Source: an uncultured Acidobacteriaceae bacterium
Lineage (GTDB): Bacteria > Acidobacteriota > Terriglobia > Terriglobales > Acidobacteriaceae
Assembly: GCA_903842065.1 (NCBI GenBank)
Contig: CAIMKZ010000074.1
Location: 1-64,000, forward strand
Direction: 5' to 3'
DNA length: 64,000 nt
Part shown: positions 11,681 to 20,606 of the stretch, in pieces
Layout of the letters: every line of letters starts with the position of its first letter
Position numbering within the stretch: the stretch's first letter is position 1
Notes under the pieces: model-generated
Seen by the model: only the letters and a program-made list of their open reading frames with translations
Databases searched by the model: none
What the model was told of the DNA's origin: nothing
Position numbers and translations under genes: made by a program

Positions 11681-11684
11681 AAAT

Positions 11685-11730
11685 GGGTGCCTCCGGTCCC
11701 TCGTCCGTCGCGGCGGAGGGACCAGGGAAG
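11685..11730. repeat. Intergenic palindrome, gggtgcc...gggaag family
   Basis: gggtgcctccggtccctc, loop, gagggaccagggaag. Directly follows the mutS stop and may serve as its transcript end, though no T-run follows. Confidence 0.7.
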
Positions 11731-11756
11731 CATCAACCTTCAACTCGCCACCAACC

Positions 11757-11842
11757 GGCCCCGTAGGGGCCGAATGAAAATAGCCCCGGATGAAACCCGG
11801 GGTAAGGGCCACAAATGAACCCCGCCGTCCTGTAGGGACGGC
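11757..11842. repeat. Cluster of three different palindromes between mutS and nagZ
   Basis: ggccccgtaggggcc (11757-11771), ccccggatgaaacccgggg (11784-11802) and gccgtcctgtagggacggc (11824-11842), each followed by the linker (c)gaatgaaa, taagggcc or atgaaacc. With the element at 11685 this fills the 187 bases between mutS and nagZ. Confidence 0.8.
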
Positions 11843-11867
11843 ATGAAACCTCTGCCCACGAGGGCCA

Positions 11868-12983
11868 ATGACCAACCCCACCACAATCCGCCACCACGCC
11901 GGCTCTCTCCTTGTCGTCGGCCTCTCCGCCCCCACCCTCTCCCCACTAGAACGCACCTGGCTCCGCCTCGTCCGTCCCGCCGGCATCATCCTCTTCAAGC
12001 GCAACATCGAAACCCCCACCCAGACCCGCGCCCTGCTCGACGAAGCTACCGCCCGCTGCACCGCGAACCCCCTCCGCTGCGTAGACATCGAAGGCGGAAC
12101 CGTAAACCGCCTCCGCGATGCGCTCGCGCCGTTACCTTCTGCACAAGCAGTTGCTCTCAACCAAAGCGCAATGGAGGCGAGCCTCCACGGCGACCTCATA
12201 GCCCACGCCACCCGCGCCTTCGGCTTCAACACCACCCTCGCCCCGGTCCTCGATCTCGGACTCCCGCAGGCCGAACCAATCCTCGGTACCCGCACCGCCG
12301 ACCCCACTCCTGCAGAAGTCGTCGCCTACGCCCAGCCCTTCCTCGCCGCCCTCGCCGCTCAAAACGTCGTCACCTGCGGAAAGCACTTTCCCGGCCTCGG
12401 CAGCGCCACCGGCGACACACACTTACTCACCCCCTCCATCTCCCGCCCCTACAAAACACTCTGGCAGCAAGACCTTCTCCCCTACCGCGAACTCCACCAC
12501 CAACTTCCGATGGTGATGATCAACCACGCCGCCTACCCCGCAACCCCCGGCAAGAAGAAACCCGCCTCCGTCTCCCCCTTCTGGATCACCACCGTCCTGC
12601 GCAATCGCATCGGTTACAAAGGCCTCATCTTCTCTGACGATTTTGAGATGGGCGGCATCCTCAACCACCTCTCCATCGAAGAAGCGGTCATCGAAGCCAT
12701 CCGCGCCGGCATGGACCTCATCGAGATCTGCCACAGCCCGGACCTCATCCTCGCCGCATGGGAGTCTCTGATCGACGAAGCCGAGCGGTCCCCCGCCTTC
12801 CGCGCGATCCTAGCCGACCGCGCCCACACCACCGCCCGCAAGCGCGCCAAGCTCTTCTCCGCGCCCACGCCCCGCGCCCTAACTTCAACTCAGTTCAACG
12901 CTCTCCGCGCCCGCATCGAGCGTTTCAACCAGCACATCGCCGAATCCGCCGCGAAACCCCGTACACTGGTCGAAACCAAATGA
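11868..12983 (+). CDS. nagZ: Beta-N-acetylhexosaminidase, GH3 (NagZ-like)
   Basis: GH3-family enzyme that removes N-acetylglucosamine from cell-wall muropeptides (GlcNAc-anhydroMurNAc) during recycling. The 371-residue single-domain protein has the NagZ signature KHFPGLGSATGDTH (172-185), which carries the catalytic His-Asp dyad loop, and the nucleophile-bearing SDDFEMGG (from Ser256; Asp257 or 258). Lys-His of KHFPG binds the 2-acetamido group. No signal peptide is visible, which fits a cytosolic recycling enzyme. Its stop overlaps the anmK start by four bases (ATGA), and AnmK acts on the product of NagZ, so the pair is a functional operon. An upstream palindrome cluster separates it from mutS. 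Confidence 0.93.
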   Translation: MTNPTTIRHHAGSLLVVGLSAPTLSPLERTWLRLVRPAGIILFKRNIETPTQTRALLDEATARCTANPLRCVDIEGGTVNRLRDALAPLPSAQAVALNQSAMEASLHGDLIAHATRAFGFNTTLAPVLDLGLPQAEPILGTRTADPTPAEVVAYAQPFLAALAAQNVVTCGKHFPGLGSATGDTHLLTPSISRPYKTLWQQDLLPYRELHHQLPMVMINHAAYPATPGKKKPASVSPFWITTVLRNRIGYKGLIFSDDFEMGGILNHLSIEEAVIEAIRAGMDLIEICHSPDLILAAWESLIDEAERSPAFRAILADRAHTTARKRAKLFSAPTPRALTSTQFNALRARIERFNQHIAESAAKPRTLVETK

Positions 12984-14170
12984 AGCCAAAATCCCTCACC
13001 GTAGCCGGCATCATGAGCGGAACCTCCGCCGACGGAATCGACGTCGCAATCGTCCGCATCTCGCCCCACGGACAGCGCGCAAAGCTCTCTCTCCTCGCCC
13101 ACGAAGCCTTTCCCTTCTCCGCCTCACTTCGCCGCGCCGTACTCGCCGCTATGAACGCGGCCTCCACCTCCACCGCCGAGCTGGCCCGTCTCCACTGGCG
13201 TCTCGGCCTCGCTTACGCTGAAGCCGTTAAATCCACCCTCGCTCGCCACAAAGTCAAGATCGACCTCATCGGCTGCCACGGCCAGACCCTCTACCACCAG
13301 CCCGCCCCCACCTTCTATGCAGGCCGCAAATTTCCCTGCACCTGGCAGGCTGGCGAAGCCGTCTGCATCGCCTCGGCCCTTCAGCTCCCTGTAGTCTCGA
13401 ACTTTCGCCCCGCCGACATCCTCGCTGGCGGCCACGGCGCACCGCTCGTTCCCCTGCTCGACTACGTCCTCTTCGCACACCCCAAACGCGGACGGGTCCT
13501 GCAAAACATCGGCGGCATCGCGAATTTCACCGCAATCCCACCCACCAAACAGCCACTACGCTCAACCAAAAGTCTGCTCCATGCAATGGCGCTCGATTCA
13601 GGTCCCGGCAACATGCTCATCGACTCGCTGGCTCAAGAGCTGTTTAACAAACCCTACGACCCCAGCGGCTCCATTGCCGCCAAAGGCACGGTCCTTGCCA
13701 GTGTCCTCAAAGCCGCCCTGCGGAACCCATTCTTCAGCAAACATCCCCCACGTACCGCCGGCCGCGAGCAGTTCGGCCGCGAGTTCGCCTCCCGCTTCCT
13801 CCTCCAGTGCCGTTCCGTCAGCCAGCGCGATGAAGACGCTCTTGCTACCGCCACTGCGCTGACTGTCGAATCCATCGCTCGCGCTTATTCGCAGTTCGCC
13901 GCGCCCGCCATGGGCAATGCTCCGGTCGACTACATCGTCTCCGGCGGCGGCGCGCGCAACCGGCTGCTGATGGGCATGCTGGAAGAGCGGCTTGAGCTTT
14001 TCAACTGCACCATGACCACCAGTGACGCCCACGGCCTCCCCATCGAAGCCAAGGAGGCAGCCGCCTTCGCACTCCTCGCCTGGCAGACCTGGCATCACCT
14101 CCCCGGCAACCTGCCCTCTGCCACTGGAGCCGCCCGCCCCGTCATACTGGGACAGATCACCTATGCCTAG
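12980..14170 (+). CDS. anmK: Anhydro-N-acetylmuramic acid kinase
   Basis: Phosphorylates 1,6-anhydro-MurNAc to MurNAc 6-phosphate with ring opening, the step after NagZ in cell-wall recycling. The 396-residue protein begins MKPKSLTVAGIMSGTSADGID, the diagnostic AnmK motif (Gly14-Asp21, including the Asp that acts as base in this family), and has the sugar-binding region GHGQT and nucleotide-binding DSGPGNMLID and SGGGARN motifs. The ATG at 12980 overlaps the nagZ stop; a longer upstream frame overlaps nagZ and is spurious. The following gene encodes a peptide-type solute-binding lipoprotein, which could feed muropeptides to this pathway. Confidence 0.95.
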   Translation: MKPKSLTVAGIMSGTSADGIDVAIVRISPHGQRAKLSLLAHEAFPFSASLRRAVLAAMNAASTSTAELARLHWRLGLAYAEAVKSTLARHKVKIDLIGCHGQTLYHQPAPTFYAGRKFPCTWQAGEAVCIASALQLPVVSNFRPADILAGGHGAPLVPLLDYVLFAHPKRGRVLQNIGGIANFTAIPPTKQPLRSTKSLLHAMALDSGPGNMLIDSLAQELFNKPYDPSGSIAAKGTVLASVLKAALRNPFFSKHPPRTAGREQFGREFASRFLLQCRSVSQRDEDALATATALTVESIARAYSQFAAPAMGNAPVDYIVSGGGARNRLLMGMLEERLELFNCTMTTSDAHGLPIEAKEAAAFALLAWQTWHHLPGNLPSATGAARPVILGQITYA

Positions 14171-14212
14171 CGGACATTCCAACCAGCCACTTCCAAGCCA
14201 ATCACAGACGAT

Positions 14213-14329
14213 GGGTGCCCCATCCTACGCGCAGCGTAGGGTGGGAAAGATCGACTCTCAACCCGCCACTCTCAACCAACCACAGACGATGGGTGCCCCC
14301 GGTCCCTCGCCTTTGGGGACCGGGGAAAG
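14213..14329. repeat. Two neighbouring gggtgcc...ggaaag palindromes
   Basis: Copy one, 14213-14249: gggtgccccatcctacgc, loop, gcgtagggtgggaaag. Copy two, 14291-14329: gggtgcccccggtccc, loop, ggggaccggggaaag. Both are preceded by the same 9-10 base lead-in (cacagacgat). The two stems are unrelated, but each is self-complementary. They lie at the 5' end of the solute-binding lipoprotein gene and may be translated. Confidence 0.8.
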
Positions 14330-15872
14330 ACCTCCGCTCAACCATCCGCTCTTCCTGTTTCTTCTGTTGATTCCCGCTCTCCTCCTCACCTCCTGCCGTT
14401 CCCCCCAGCGCGACCCGCACACCCTCGTCTTCCTCATCGAGAGCAGCCCCGCCAACCTCGACCCACGCATCGGCACCGACGCCCAGTCCCAGCACATTGA
14501 CGAGCTGCTCTTCGACGGCCTCGTCCAGCGCGATTCGAACTTCCGCTTCACCCCCGCCGTGGCCCAGAGCTGGGACCAGCCCGACGCCAAAACCCTCGTC
14601 TTCCATCTCCGCCCCGGCGTCCAATTCGCTGACTCGCGCCCCCTCACCTCGGCCGACGTCGCCTTCACCCTCAACTCCATGCGCGACGGAACAGTCGTCT
14701 CCGCCAAGGCCGCCTCTTACGCCGCCATTGACTCCATCGCAACCCCCGACCCTTTCACCGTCACCCTCCACCTCAAACGCCCCGACAACTTCCTGCTCAC
14801 CAACCTCTCGACAGGCGCAATGGGAATCGTCCCCGCCGGAAGCGGCAAGGACTTTTGGCAGCATCCAATCGGCAGCGGTCCATTCCGTTTTGTGTCGCAG
14901 CAGATAGACCAGAACGTCCTCATCGAGCGCAATCCCAACGCATGGGTTCCGCAGCCCAACATCGAGCGTGTCCGCTTCGCAGTGGTCCCAGACGCCATCA
15001 CCATGGCCCTTGAACTCCAGAAAGGCTCAGCCGACGTCGCCATTAACTCTCTGCCCAGCGATGCCATCTCCGCCCTCGCCACAAAGCCCAACCTCGCAGT
15101 CGAGGACTCGCCCGGAACCGTCATCCAGTATCTCGGCTTTAATCTCCGCGACCCCATCCTCTCGCGCATAGAAGTCCGGCAAGCGATCGCCTTCGCCATG
15201 GACCGCGACCTTATCGTGCAAAATCTCCTCCACGGCCGCGCCCGGCTTGCATCGAGCCTGCTGCCGCCCAACCACTGGGCCTACGCCACAAACCTCGCCC
15301 GCTACCCCCACGACACTGATCTCGCCAACGCCCTTCTCGACCAGGCCGGTCTCCATCGTGGCGCGGACGGCGTCCGCTTCCACCTCACCATGAAGACCTC
15401 CACCGACGAGAACACGCGCGTCCTCGCAGCAGCCCTCCAGCAGCAGCTAGCGCAGGCCGGCATCGCTCTCGACATCCGTTCCTACGAGTTCGCTACCTTC
15501 TACTCCGACGTCACCCGAGGAGCCTTCCAGATCTACAGCCTCCGCTGGATCGGTGGAAACGAGCAGCCAGACATCTTCAGCTACACCTTCTCGACCGCCC
15601 GTTTCAGCCCCAAAGGCGCCAACCGCGGCCACTACTCGAACCCCGAGCTCGACCGCCTGCTCGACGACGCCGCCCAGACCCCAGACCAGGCCCTCCGCCG
15701 CCAGGACTACGTCCGCGTCCAGCAGATTCTCGCCCAGGACCTGCCCGCCATCAACCTCTGGTACTCAGACACGGTAGTGGTCCACAGCCCCCGCCTCACC
15801 GGCGTCCACCCCACTCTATCCGGATCATTCGCCTTCCTTGAGACCGCAACTCTGTCCGATTCTTATAAATAG
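14289..15872 (+). CDS. Peptide-type ABC solute-binding lipoprotein (SBP family 5)
   Basis: Extracytoplasmic binding protein of the OppA/DppA family. A lipoprotein signal (LFLFLLLIPALLLTSC, lipid Cys36) precedes the family-5 fold: RIGTDAQSQHIDELLFDGLVQ, the DVAFTLNSM signature, VRQAIAFAMDRD and the closing YVRVQQILAQDLPAINLWY. Start is uncertain: ATG 14289 lies inside an intergenic palindrome and has no clear ribosome site; ATG 14163 would add 42 residues encoded wholly by repeat DNA and overlap the anmK end. No permease or ATPase genes are adjacent on this side. Position after nagZ-anmK suggests uptake of muropeptides or peptides, an inference from context only. About 527 residues as annotated, normal for the family. 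Confidence 0.85.
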   Translation: MGAPGPSPLGTGERPPLNHPLFLFLLLIPALLLTSCRSPQRDPHTLVFLIESSPANLDPRIGTDAQSQHIDELLFDGLVQRDSNFRFTPAVAQSWDQPDAKTLVFHLRPGVQFADSRPLTSADVAFTLNSMRDGTVVSAKAASYAAIDSIATPDPFTVTLHLKRPDNFLLTNLSTGAMGIVPAGSGKDFWQHPIGSGPFRFVSQQIDQNVLIERNPNAWVPQPNIERVRFAVVPDAITMALELQKGSADVAINSLPSDAISALATKPNLAVEDSPGTVIQYLGFNLRDPILSRIEVRQAIAFAMDRDLIVQNLLHGRARLASSLLPPNHWAYATNLARYPHDTDLANALLDQAGLHRGADGVRFHLTMKTSTDENTRVLAAALQQQLAQAGIALDIRSYEFATFYSDVTRGAFQIYSLRWIGGNEQPDIFSYTFSTARFSPKGANRGHYSNPELDRLLDDAAQTPDQALRRQDYVRVQQILAQDLPAINLWYSDTVVVHSPRLTGVHPTLSGSFAFLETATLSDSYK

Positions 15873-16209
15873 CAGCAGTTCTTCAAGTTTTACGGCTGTT
15901 GACATGCGCCCTCAACATAACAGCAATTTCGAGAGGCCAGAGCCCGCAATCGTATGCATCTGGTTTCTCGGCCCTCTAACCACCGCGTCTATCTCTGCCC
16001 AACCCCTCCGTTTGCCCAATACCGGTAACCGTTCCCTGCGCAATTCAATTTTCTTACCAACTATGCACACATAAACCATCTACAGCTAAAATATAGATAA
16101 CCTTAATCGTTACATTTCTTTACATTGACACTTGCCACCTTTCTTGTGCTCAAAACGTCTACTAATTGAACAACTAATCAAGTCAATACCTCCGGAGTGG
16201 ATCAAGATC
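15873..16209. other. Intergenic stretch, AT-rich promoter region before the secreted protein gene
   Basis: 337 bases with no gene. An imperfect inverted repeat agaggcc...ggccctct at about 15929-15980 may end the lipoprotein transcript. The second half is markedly AT-rich, with a perfect TTGACA at 16125-16130, but no well-placed -10 box follows, so the promoter of the next gene is not fixed. Confidence 0.4.
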
Positions 16210-17439
16210 ATGAAGCTGTTCGCTAACCGCTCTTTCGCATCGCTGGTTATTTCGGCCACACTCGCCGCCACCGCCTTCGCGCAGACCACTACTCGCTACA
16301 TGGGCTCGGTTACCACCCTTGAAGCCGGTCAGATCTCCATCAAGACTGCACAGGGAGACGAGCACAAAGTAGCCGTACCCGCCAGTGCCGAGGTCAAACG
16401 CATTGAGCCGGGCCAGACCAACCTCAATCTCGCCGTCGCAATGCCCTTCTCTGAGCTCGCCGTCGGCGATCGCGTCCTTGTCACGATCGATCCCGCCTCC
16501 CCTGCCGACAAGCCGCAGGCCCTGCGCGTAATCGCCATCAAGGCCGCCGCGCTGGCGCAAAAGCACCAGCAGGAAACAGCCGAGTGGACAATCAACGGCG
16601 TCGGCGGACTCGTCAAGAGCGTTGACCCGGCCACTTCCACCATCGTCGTCACCTCAGGCGCGGGCGCAACCGCAAAGACCGTCACCGTACACACCGCCAA
16701 AGACACGATTCTCAAGCGCTACGCCGCCAACTCCATCAACTACGAACACGCCCAGCCCGGCCCCTTCGCTGCCATTCTTCCCGGTGATCAGCTCATGGCT
16801 CGCGGCCAGAAGAATGCCGACGGCACAGAACTCGCTGCCAAGGAAGTCATCTCCGGCAGCTTCAAGAACGTCTCCGGCCTGATCGCTTCGCTCGACCCCG
16901 ACCACCAGTCCTTCACTATCAAGGATCTGGTCACCAAAAAGACCCTCACCGTTGTCGTTCCCGCCGACGCACAGATGAAGCAGGTTCCACAGAACGTAGC
17001 TCAGATGCTTGTCGCCCGCCTCAAGTCCGCTGCCGCACCGGCAGAGCAGCAGCCACAGGCTGCTCCCGTACAGCAGGGCGGCGCGCCTCCGCAGGGTGCC
17101 CCCGCCGCACAGGGCGCAAACGGCGCCTGGCAGGGCCGCGGCCAGCAGGCTGGCACACAGGGCGCTCCGGCAGCCGGAGCCAACGGCGCATGGCAGGGCC
17201 GCGCTCCTCAAGGCGGCGCAAACTCGAACGACCCGCAGCAGATGCTGACACGTCTGCCTGCTATCCATTTTGCCGATCTGGTCAAGGGCCAGGCGGTCAT
17301 GCTCGTCTCTTCGCCCGGCGACTCTCAGGTCACGGCTATCACCCTGCTCGCCGGCGTCGAAGCGCTGCTTGAAGCACCGGCAAGTCAGAATCTGCTCGCC
17401 AACTGGAGCATGGGCGGCGGCGGAGAAGGCGGCGAGTAG
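16210..17439 (+). CDS. Secreted beta-domain protein with Gln/Ala/Gly-rich repeats (DUF5666-like)
   Basis: A 409-residue exported protein with signal peptide ending TAFAQ (about 25). It contains several short beta-barrel-like repeats of the DUF5666/OB type: GSVTTLEAGQISIKTAQGDEH, GLVKSVDPATSTIVVTSGAG and GLIASLDPDHQSFTIKDLVT, each starting with a glycine and a 'V/I-x-x-hydrophobic' strand. A low-complexity segment follows, with NGAWQGRG in two copies within Ala/Gly/Gln-rich sequence, then a short C-terminal beta domain. The start is the ATG before KLFANRSF, with CGGAG somewhat far upstream. It lies 83 bases before the TonB receptor gene on the same strand; such pairs suggest a shared job at the cell surface, but no substrate can be named. 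Confidence 0.7.
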   Translation: MKLFANRSFASLVISATLAATAFAQTTTRYMGSVTTLEAGQISIKTAQGDEHKVAVPASAEVKRIEPGQTNLNLAVAMPFSELAVGDRVLVTIDPASPADKPQALRVIAIKAAALAQKHQQETAEWTINGVGGLVKSVDPATSTIVVTSGAGATAKTVTVHTAKDTILKRYAANSINYEHAQPGPFAAILPGDQLMARGQKNADGTELAAKEVISGSFKNVSGLIASLDPDHQSFTIKDLVTKKTLTVVVPADAQMKQVPQNVAQMLVARLKSAAAPAEQQPQAAPVQQGGAPPQGAPAAQGANGAWQGRGQQAGTQGAPAAGANGAWQGRAPQGGANSNDPQQMLTRLPAIHFADLVKGQAVMLVSSPGDSQVTAITLLAGVEALLEAPASQNLLANWSMGGGGEGGE

Positions 17440-17522
17440 GCGCAAGTGCGCGCCCAACTCGTTTCTATCAGTTTTTCATTGCACTACAGGACTTCAGTCC
17501 AACGCATTCATGTGAGGTTGTC

Positions 17523-20500
17523 GTGACGAAAAGAACCGCTCTTCTACTTGTCCTTTTGATCGCTTTTCTATCTATCGGCGGTACGCTCGCCCGCGCCCAG
17601 GCCGCCCGTAACGGCGTCCTCCGCGGACATATCGCCGACCCCACTGGAGCCGTCCTGCCCGGAGCGGACATCAAGCTCACTACGGCCCAGGGAGTGGAAG
17701 TCACCACTGCCGTCTCCGATGCCACAGGTGCCTACACCCTTCGAAATCTCGCGCCCGGCAGCTATGTCCTCCAGGTCGAGTCGCCCGGCTTCTCGCTCTT
17801 TGTCTCGACACCCATCGATCTCCAGCCCGGCCAGCAGAAGGCCTTTGAAGTCAAGCTGGCCATCGAAGGCGCTACCCAGCAGGTTGAAGTTGAAGATACC
17901 GGCGCGGCTAACATCAACACCGAAGCCAGCTCCAACGCCAGCGCCATCGTCCTCAAAGGTTCTGACCTCGACTCCCTCTCCGACGATCCCGACGAACTCT
18001 CCGCCGATCTCCAGGCACTCGCCGGACCCTCTGCTGGACCCAACGGCGGCCAGATCTACATCGACGGCTTCACCGGCGGCACGCTGCCTCCCAAGTCCGC
18101 CATCCGCGAGATCCGCATCAACTCCAACCCCTACTCGGCGGAGTTCGATCACCTCGGTTACGGCCGCATTGAGATCCTTACCAAGCCCGGCACCGACGCC
18201 TTCCACGGACGCGCCTTCATCATGGGCAACGACGACATGATGAACACCGGCAACCCCTTCACCAAGGTCATTCCGGCATACCACAGCATCCAGTTCAGCG
18301 GCTCGATTAGCGGTTCATTGAAAAAGAAGGCCTCCTATAACATCAGCGTGGAAGGCCGTAACAACCAGGACGCCAGCATCTACACTGCCAGCACCGCGAC
18401 TCTCTCCGGCGCCACCTACGTTCCCACGGTAATCTCTGGTGCGCTCTTCGCCCCCCAGAACCGCTACGAGTTCGCGCCCCGCTTCGACTTCCAGCTCGGC
18501 AGCAAGAACACTCTCACCATCCGCTACCAGTTCGAGCACAGCACTTCCAGCGGCAACATCGGCAACACCGCGCTCCCCACGCAGAACTCAACCAGCAACT
18601 CTACCGCGAACACCGTCAATCTGACCGACTCCCACATCTTCAGCGACCATCTCGTCAACGAGCTCCGCATCCAGTACCGCCACTCTTCCAGCTCCCAGAC
18701 TCCGACCAGCACCGCGCCGTCGGTCAGCGTCCCCGGCTACTTCTCCGGTGGCGGCAACAACGCCCAGAAGCAATCCGGCGAGAGCGACCACTTCGAGTTA
18801 CAGAACTTCGTAACCCTCAGCCACGGCTCGCAGGCTATCAAGTTCGGCGCATGGCTGCGCGACAACCGCCAGGTGACGACGACAACAGCCAACTTCAACG
18901 GCTCCTTCAGCTTCCCTTCCGTCAGCGCATACATCGCCACACTCAACGGCCTGGCGGCCGGCAAAACCGTCGCCCAGATCGCCGCGGCCTGTCCCGCCGG
19001 AACTTTCTGCACTCCCAACAAGATGACTTATACCTCGGGAGCTCAGACCTTCGAGGGCAACGTCTTCGACATGAGCTTCTTCTTTCAGGACGACTGGAAG
19101 GTCAATCGCTTCCTCACCCTCTCCGGCGGCCTGCGCTGGGAGTCGCAGAACCACGTCAACGACCACTCCGACTTCGCCCCGCGCATCGCCTTCGCATATG
19201 CCGTTGACGGCCACAAGCAGGGCACGTCCACCAAGACCGTCATCCGCGGCGGCTACGGCTTCTTCTACGACCGCTTCTCGATCAACAACATGATGAACCT
19301 CGAGCAGTACTCCGGCACTTCTACCAGCCAGGCTCAGACCGTCATCACCAACCCCACTTGCTTTGACCCCACCAGCCTTGCTGCGGCACGCGCCCAGGGA
19401 TGCTCCACAGGCTCTGTCTCGCCTAATGTTCCCGCGAAGCGCACCGTTTATCCCAACTATCACTCCCCTTACTCGCAGCCCATCGGCGTCAGCATCGAGC
19501 GGCAGCTCTCAAAGACGACCACCCTCTCGGTCACCTACGTCCACTACTTCGGCGTCCACCAGATGGTCACCCGCAACGCCAACGCCTACCTGCCCGGCAC
19601 CTTCCAATATGGCTCGGCAACCCTCACCGGCACGCGGCCCACATCCTACGCGGGCATCATCGACGAGTACTTCCCAGGGGGCGTCTTCAAGCAGCACCAG
19701 CTCATCGTCAACACCAGCGCCCGCATCACTCCCAAGCTCACCATCACCGGATTCTTCAACTTCACCAACGCAAACTCCAACGCCAACGGCAACGCATCGA
19801 ACGCTTATAACCTCTCCCAGGACTACGGCCGCGCCGGCTTCGTCCGTCCCCGCCAGGTCACCGTCATGGCCAACTACACCGGCCCCTGGGGAATCAGCTT
19901 CAATCCATTCCTCGTCGCCCAGTCTGGCGGCCCATACAACATCGTCACCAACAACGACCTGACCGGCGATAACTTCTTCAACAGCAGGCCCAGCATCGCC
20001 TCCTCAGCCTCGCCAGCCTCAGCTGTCGTCCAGACTCCCTTTGGCGCGCTCAATTCCATTCCCCAGCCCGGAGAAAAGCTGCTGCCCATTAATATGGCAA
20101 CTGGCCCGGCATCCGTTACCGCGAACCTTCGCCTCAGCCGCTCGGTCGGCGTCGGCCCCAAGGTCCAGCCCACCCCGGCTCAGCAGGCCGCTGCCCAGGG
20201 TGGCGCTCCAGGAGGCTTTGGCGGCGGCTACAGCGGTGGTGGCGGCGGCTACCGTGGCGGCGGCGGAGGTGGTGGATACCGCGGCGGTGGCGGTGGTGGC
20301 GCCGGCGGCATGAGCGGTACGGGACGCAAGTACTCGCTCAACTTCAACGTCCAGGTTCAGAACCTCTTCAACAACATCAACTACGCCAACCCCTCGGGCA
20401 CCATCGTCCCGACCCTCGACTCCTCTACCGGACTCTACGGCCCCGGTGCGCGCTTCGGCACCTCCACCTCGCTGGCTCGTGGCATGGGTGGACAGTCCGG

Positions 20501-20546
20501 TGTCGCCGCTCGCCGCATCTACGTCCAGGCAACCTTCCAGTTCTAA
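17523..20546 (+). CDS. Oar-like TonB-dependent receptor with carboxypeptidase-regulatory N-domain
   Basis: Outer-membrane receptor of the acidobacterial Oar/TonB-dependent group. The 1007-residue protein has a signal peptide (ending about LARAQ), a carboxypeptidase-regulatory beta-sandwich (about 30-115: GVLRGHIADPTGAVLPGADI ... SYVLQVESPGF), a plug-like region with IYIDGFTGGTLPPKSAIREIRI, and a long beta-barrel with the typical NPYSAEFDHLGYGRIEILTKPGTD and Asn-rich strands, ending in the aromatic C-terminal signature ATFQF. A glycine-rich insert at about 893-929 (GGYRGGGGGGGYRGGG) interrupts the last strands. Start is a GTG at 17523. Receptors of this kind usually import glycans or metal complexes; the ligand is unknown. 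A terminator follows the stop by 22 bases. Confidence 0.9.
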   Translation: MTKRTALLLVLLIAFLSIGGTLARAQAARNGVLRGHIADPTGAVLPGADIKLTTAQGVEVTTAVSDATGAYTLRNLAPGSYVLQVESPGFSLFVSTPIDLQPGQQKAFEVKLAIEGATQQVEVEDTGAANINTEASSNASAIVLKGSDLDSLSDDPDELSADLQALAGPSAGPNGGQIYIDGFTGGTLPPKSAIREIRINSNPYSAEFDHLGYGRIEILTKPGTDAFHGRAFIMGNDDMMNTGNPFTKVIPAYHSIQFSGSISGSLKKKASYNISVEGRNNQDASIYTASTATLSGATYVPTVISGALFAPQNRYEFAPRFDFQLGSKNTLTIRYQFEHSTSSGNIGNTALPTQNSTSNSTANTVNLTDSHIFSDHLVNELRIQYRHSSSSQTPTSTAPSVSVPGYFSGGGNNAQKQSGESDHFELQNFVTLSHGSQAIKFGAWLRDNRQVTTTTANFNGSFSFPSVSAYIATLNGLAAGKTVAQIAAACPAGTFCTPNKMTYTSGAQTFEGNVFDMSFFFQDDWKVNRFLTLSGGLRWESQNHVNDHSDFAPRIAFAYAVDGHKQGTSTKTVIRGGYGFFYDRFSINNMMNLEQYSGTSTSQAQTVITNPTCFDPTSLAAARAQGCSTGSVSPNVPAKRTVYPNYHSPYSQPIGVSIERQLSKTTTLSVTYVHYFGVHQMVTRNANAYLPGTFQYGSATLTGTRPTSYAGIIDEYFPGGVFKQHQLIVNTSARITPKLTITGFFNFTNANSNANGNASNAYNLSQDYGRAGFVRPRQVTVMANYTGPWGISFNPFLVAQSGGPYNIVTNNDLTGDNFFNSRPSIASSASPASAVVQTPFGALNSIPQPGEKLLPINMATGPASVTANLRLSRSVGVGPKVQPTPAQQAAAQGGAPGGFGGGYSGGGGGYRGGGGGGGYRGGGGGGAGGMSGTGRKYSLNFNVQVQNLFNNINYANPSGTIVPTLDSSTGLYGPGARFGTSTSLARGMGGQSGVAARRIYVQATFQF

Positions 20547-20567
20547 ATCCCTCCTCCGAACGCAGAA

Positions 20568-20596
20568 AAGCCCAGCCAACTGGCTGGGCTTTTTTT
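20568..20596 (+). terminator. Rho-independent terminator after the TonB receptor gene
   Basis: aagcccagccaactggctgggctt followed by seven T: a nine-base GC stem and a U-run 22 bases past the stop. It can also act leftwards for the converging glycosyltransferase gene, where four T follow the stem. Confidence 0.92.
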
Positions 20597-20606
20597 CACA
20601 TCACCA

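Noticed and set aside
11843-12637. Pro/Arg-rich frame overlapping nagZ
   Set aside because: Translation is almost only Pro, Arg, Ser and His, typical of an out-of-frame reading of a high-GC gene.
16125-16130. TTGACA as the -35 of the secreted-protein gene
   Set aside because: No -10-like box at 16-18 bases; kept only as a note in the gap.
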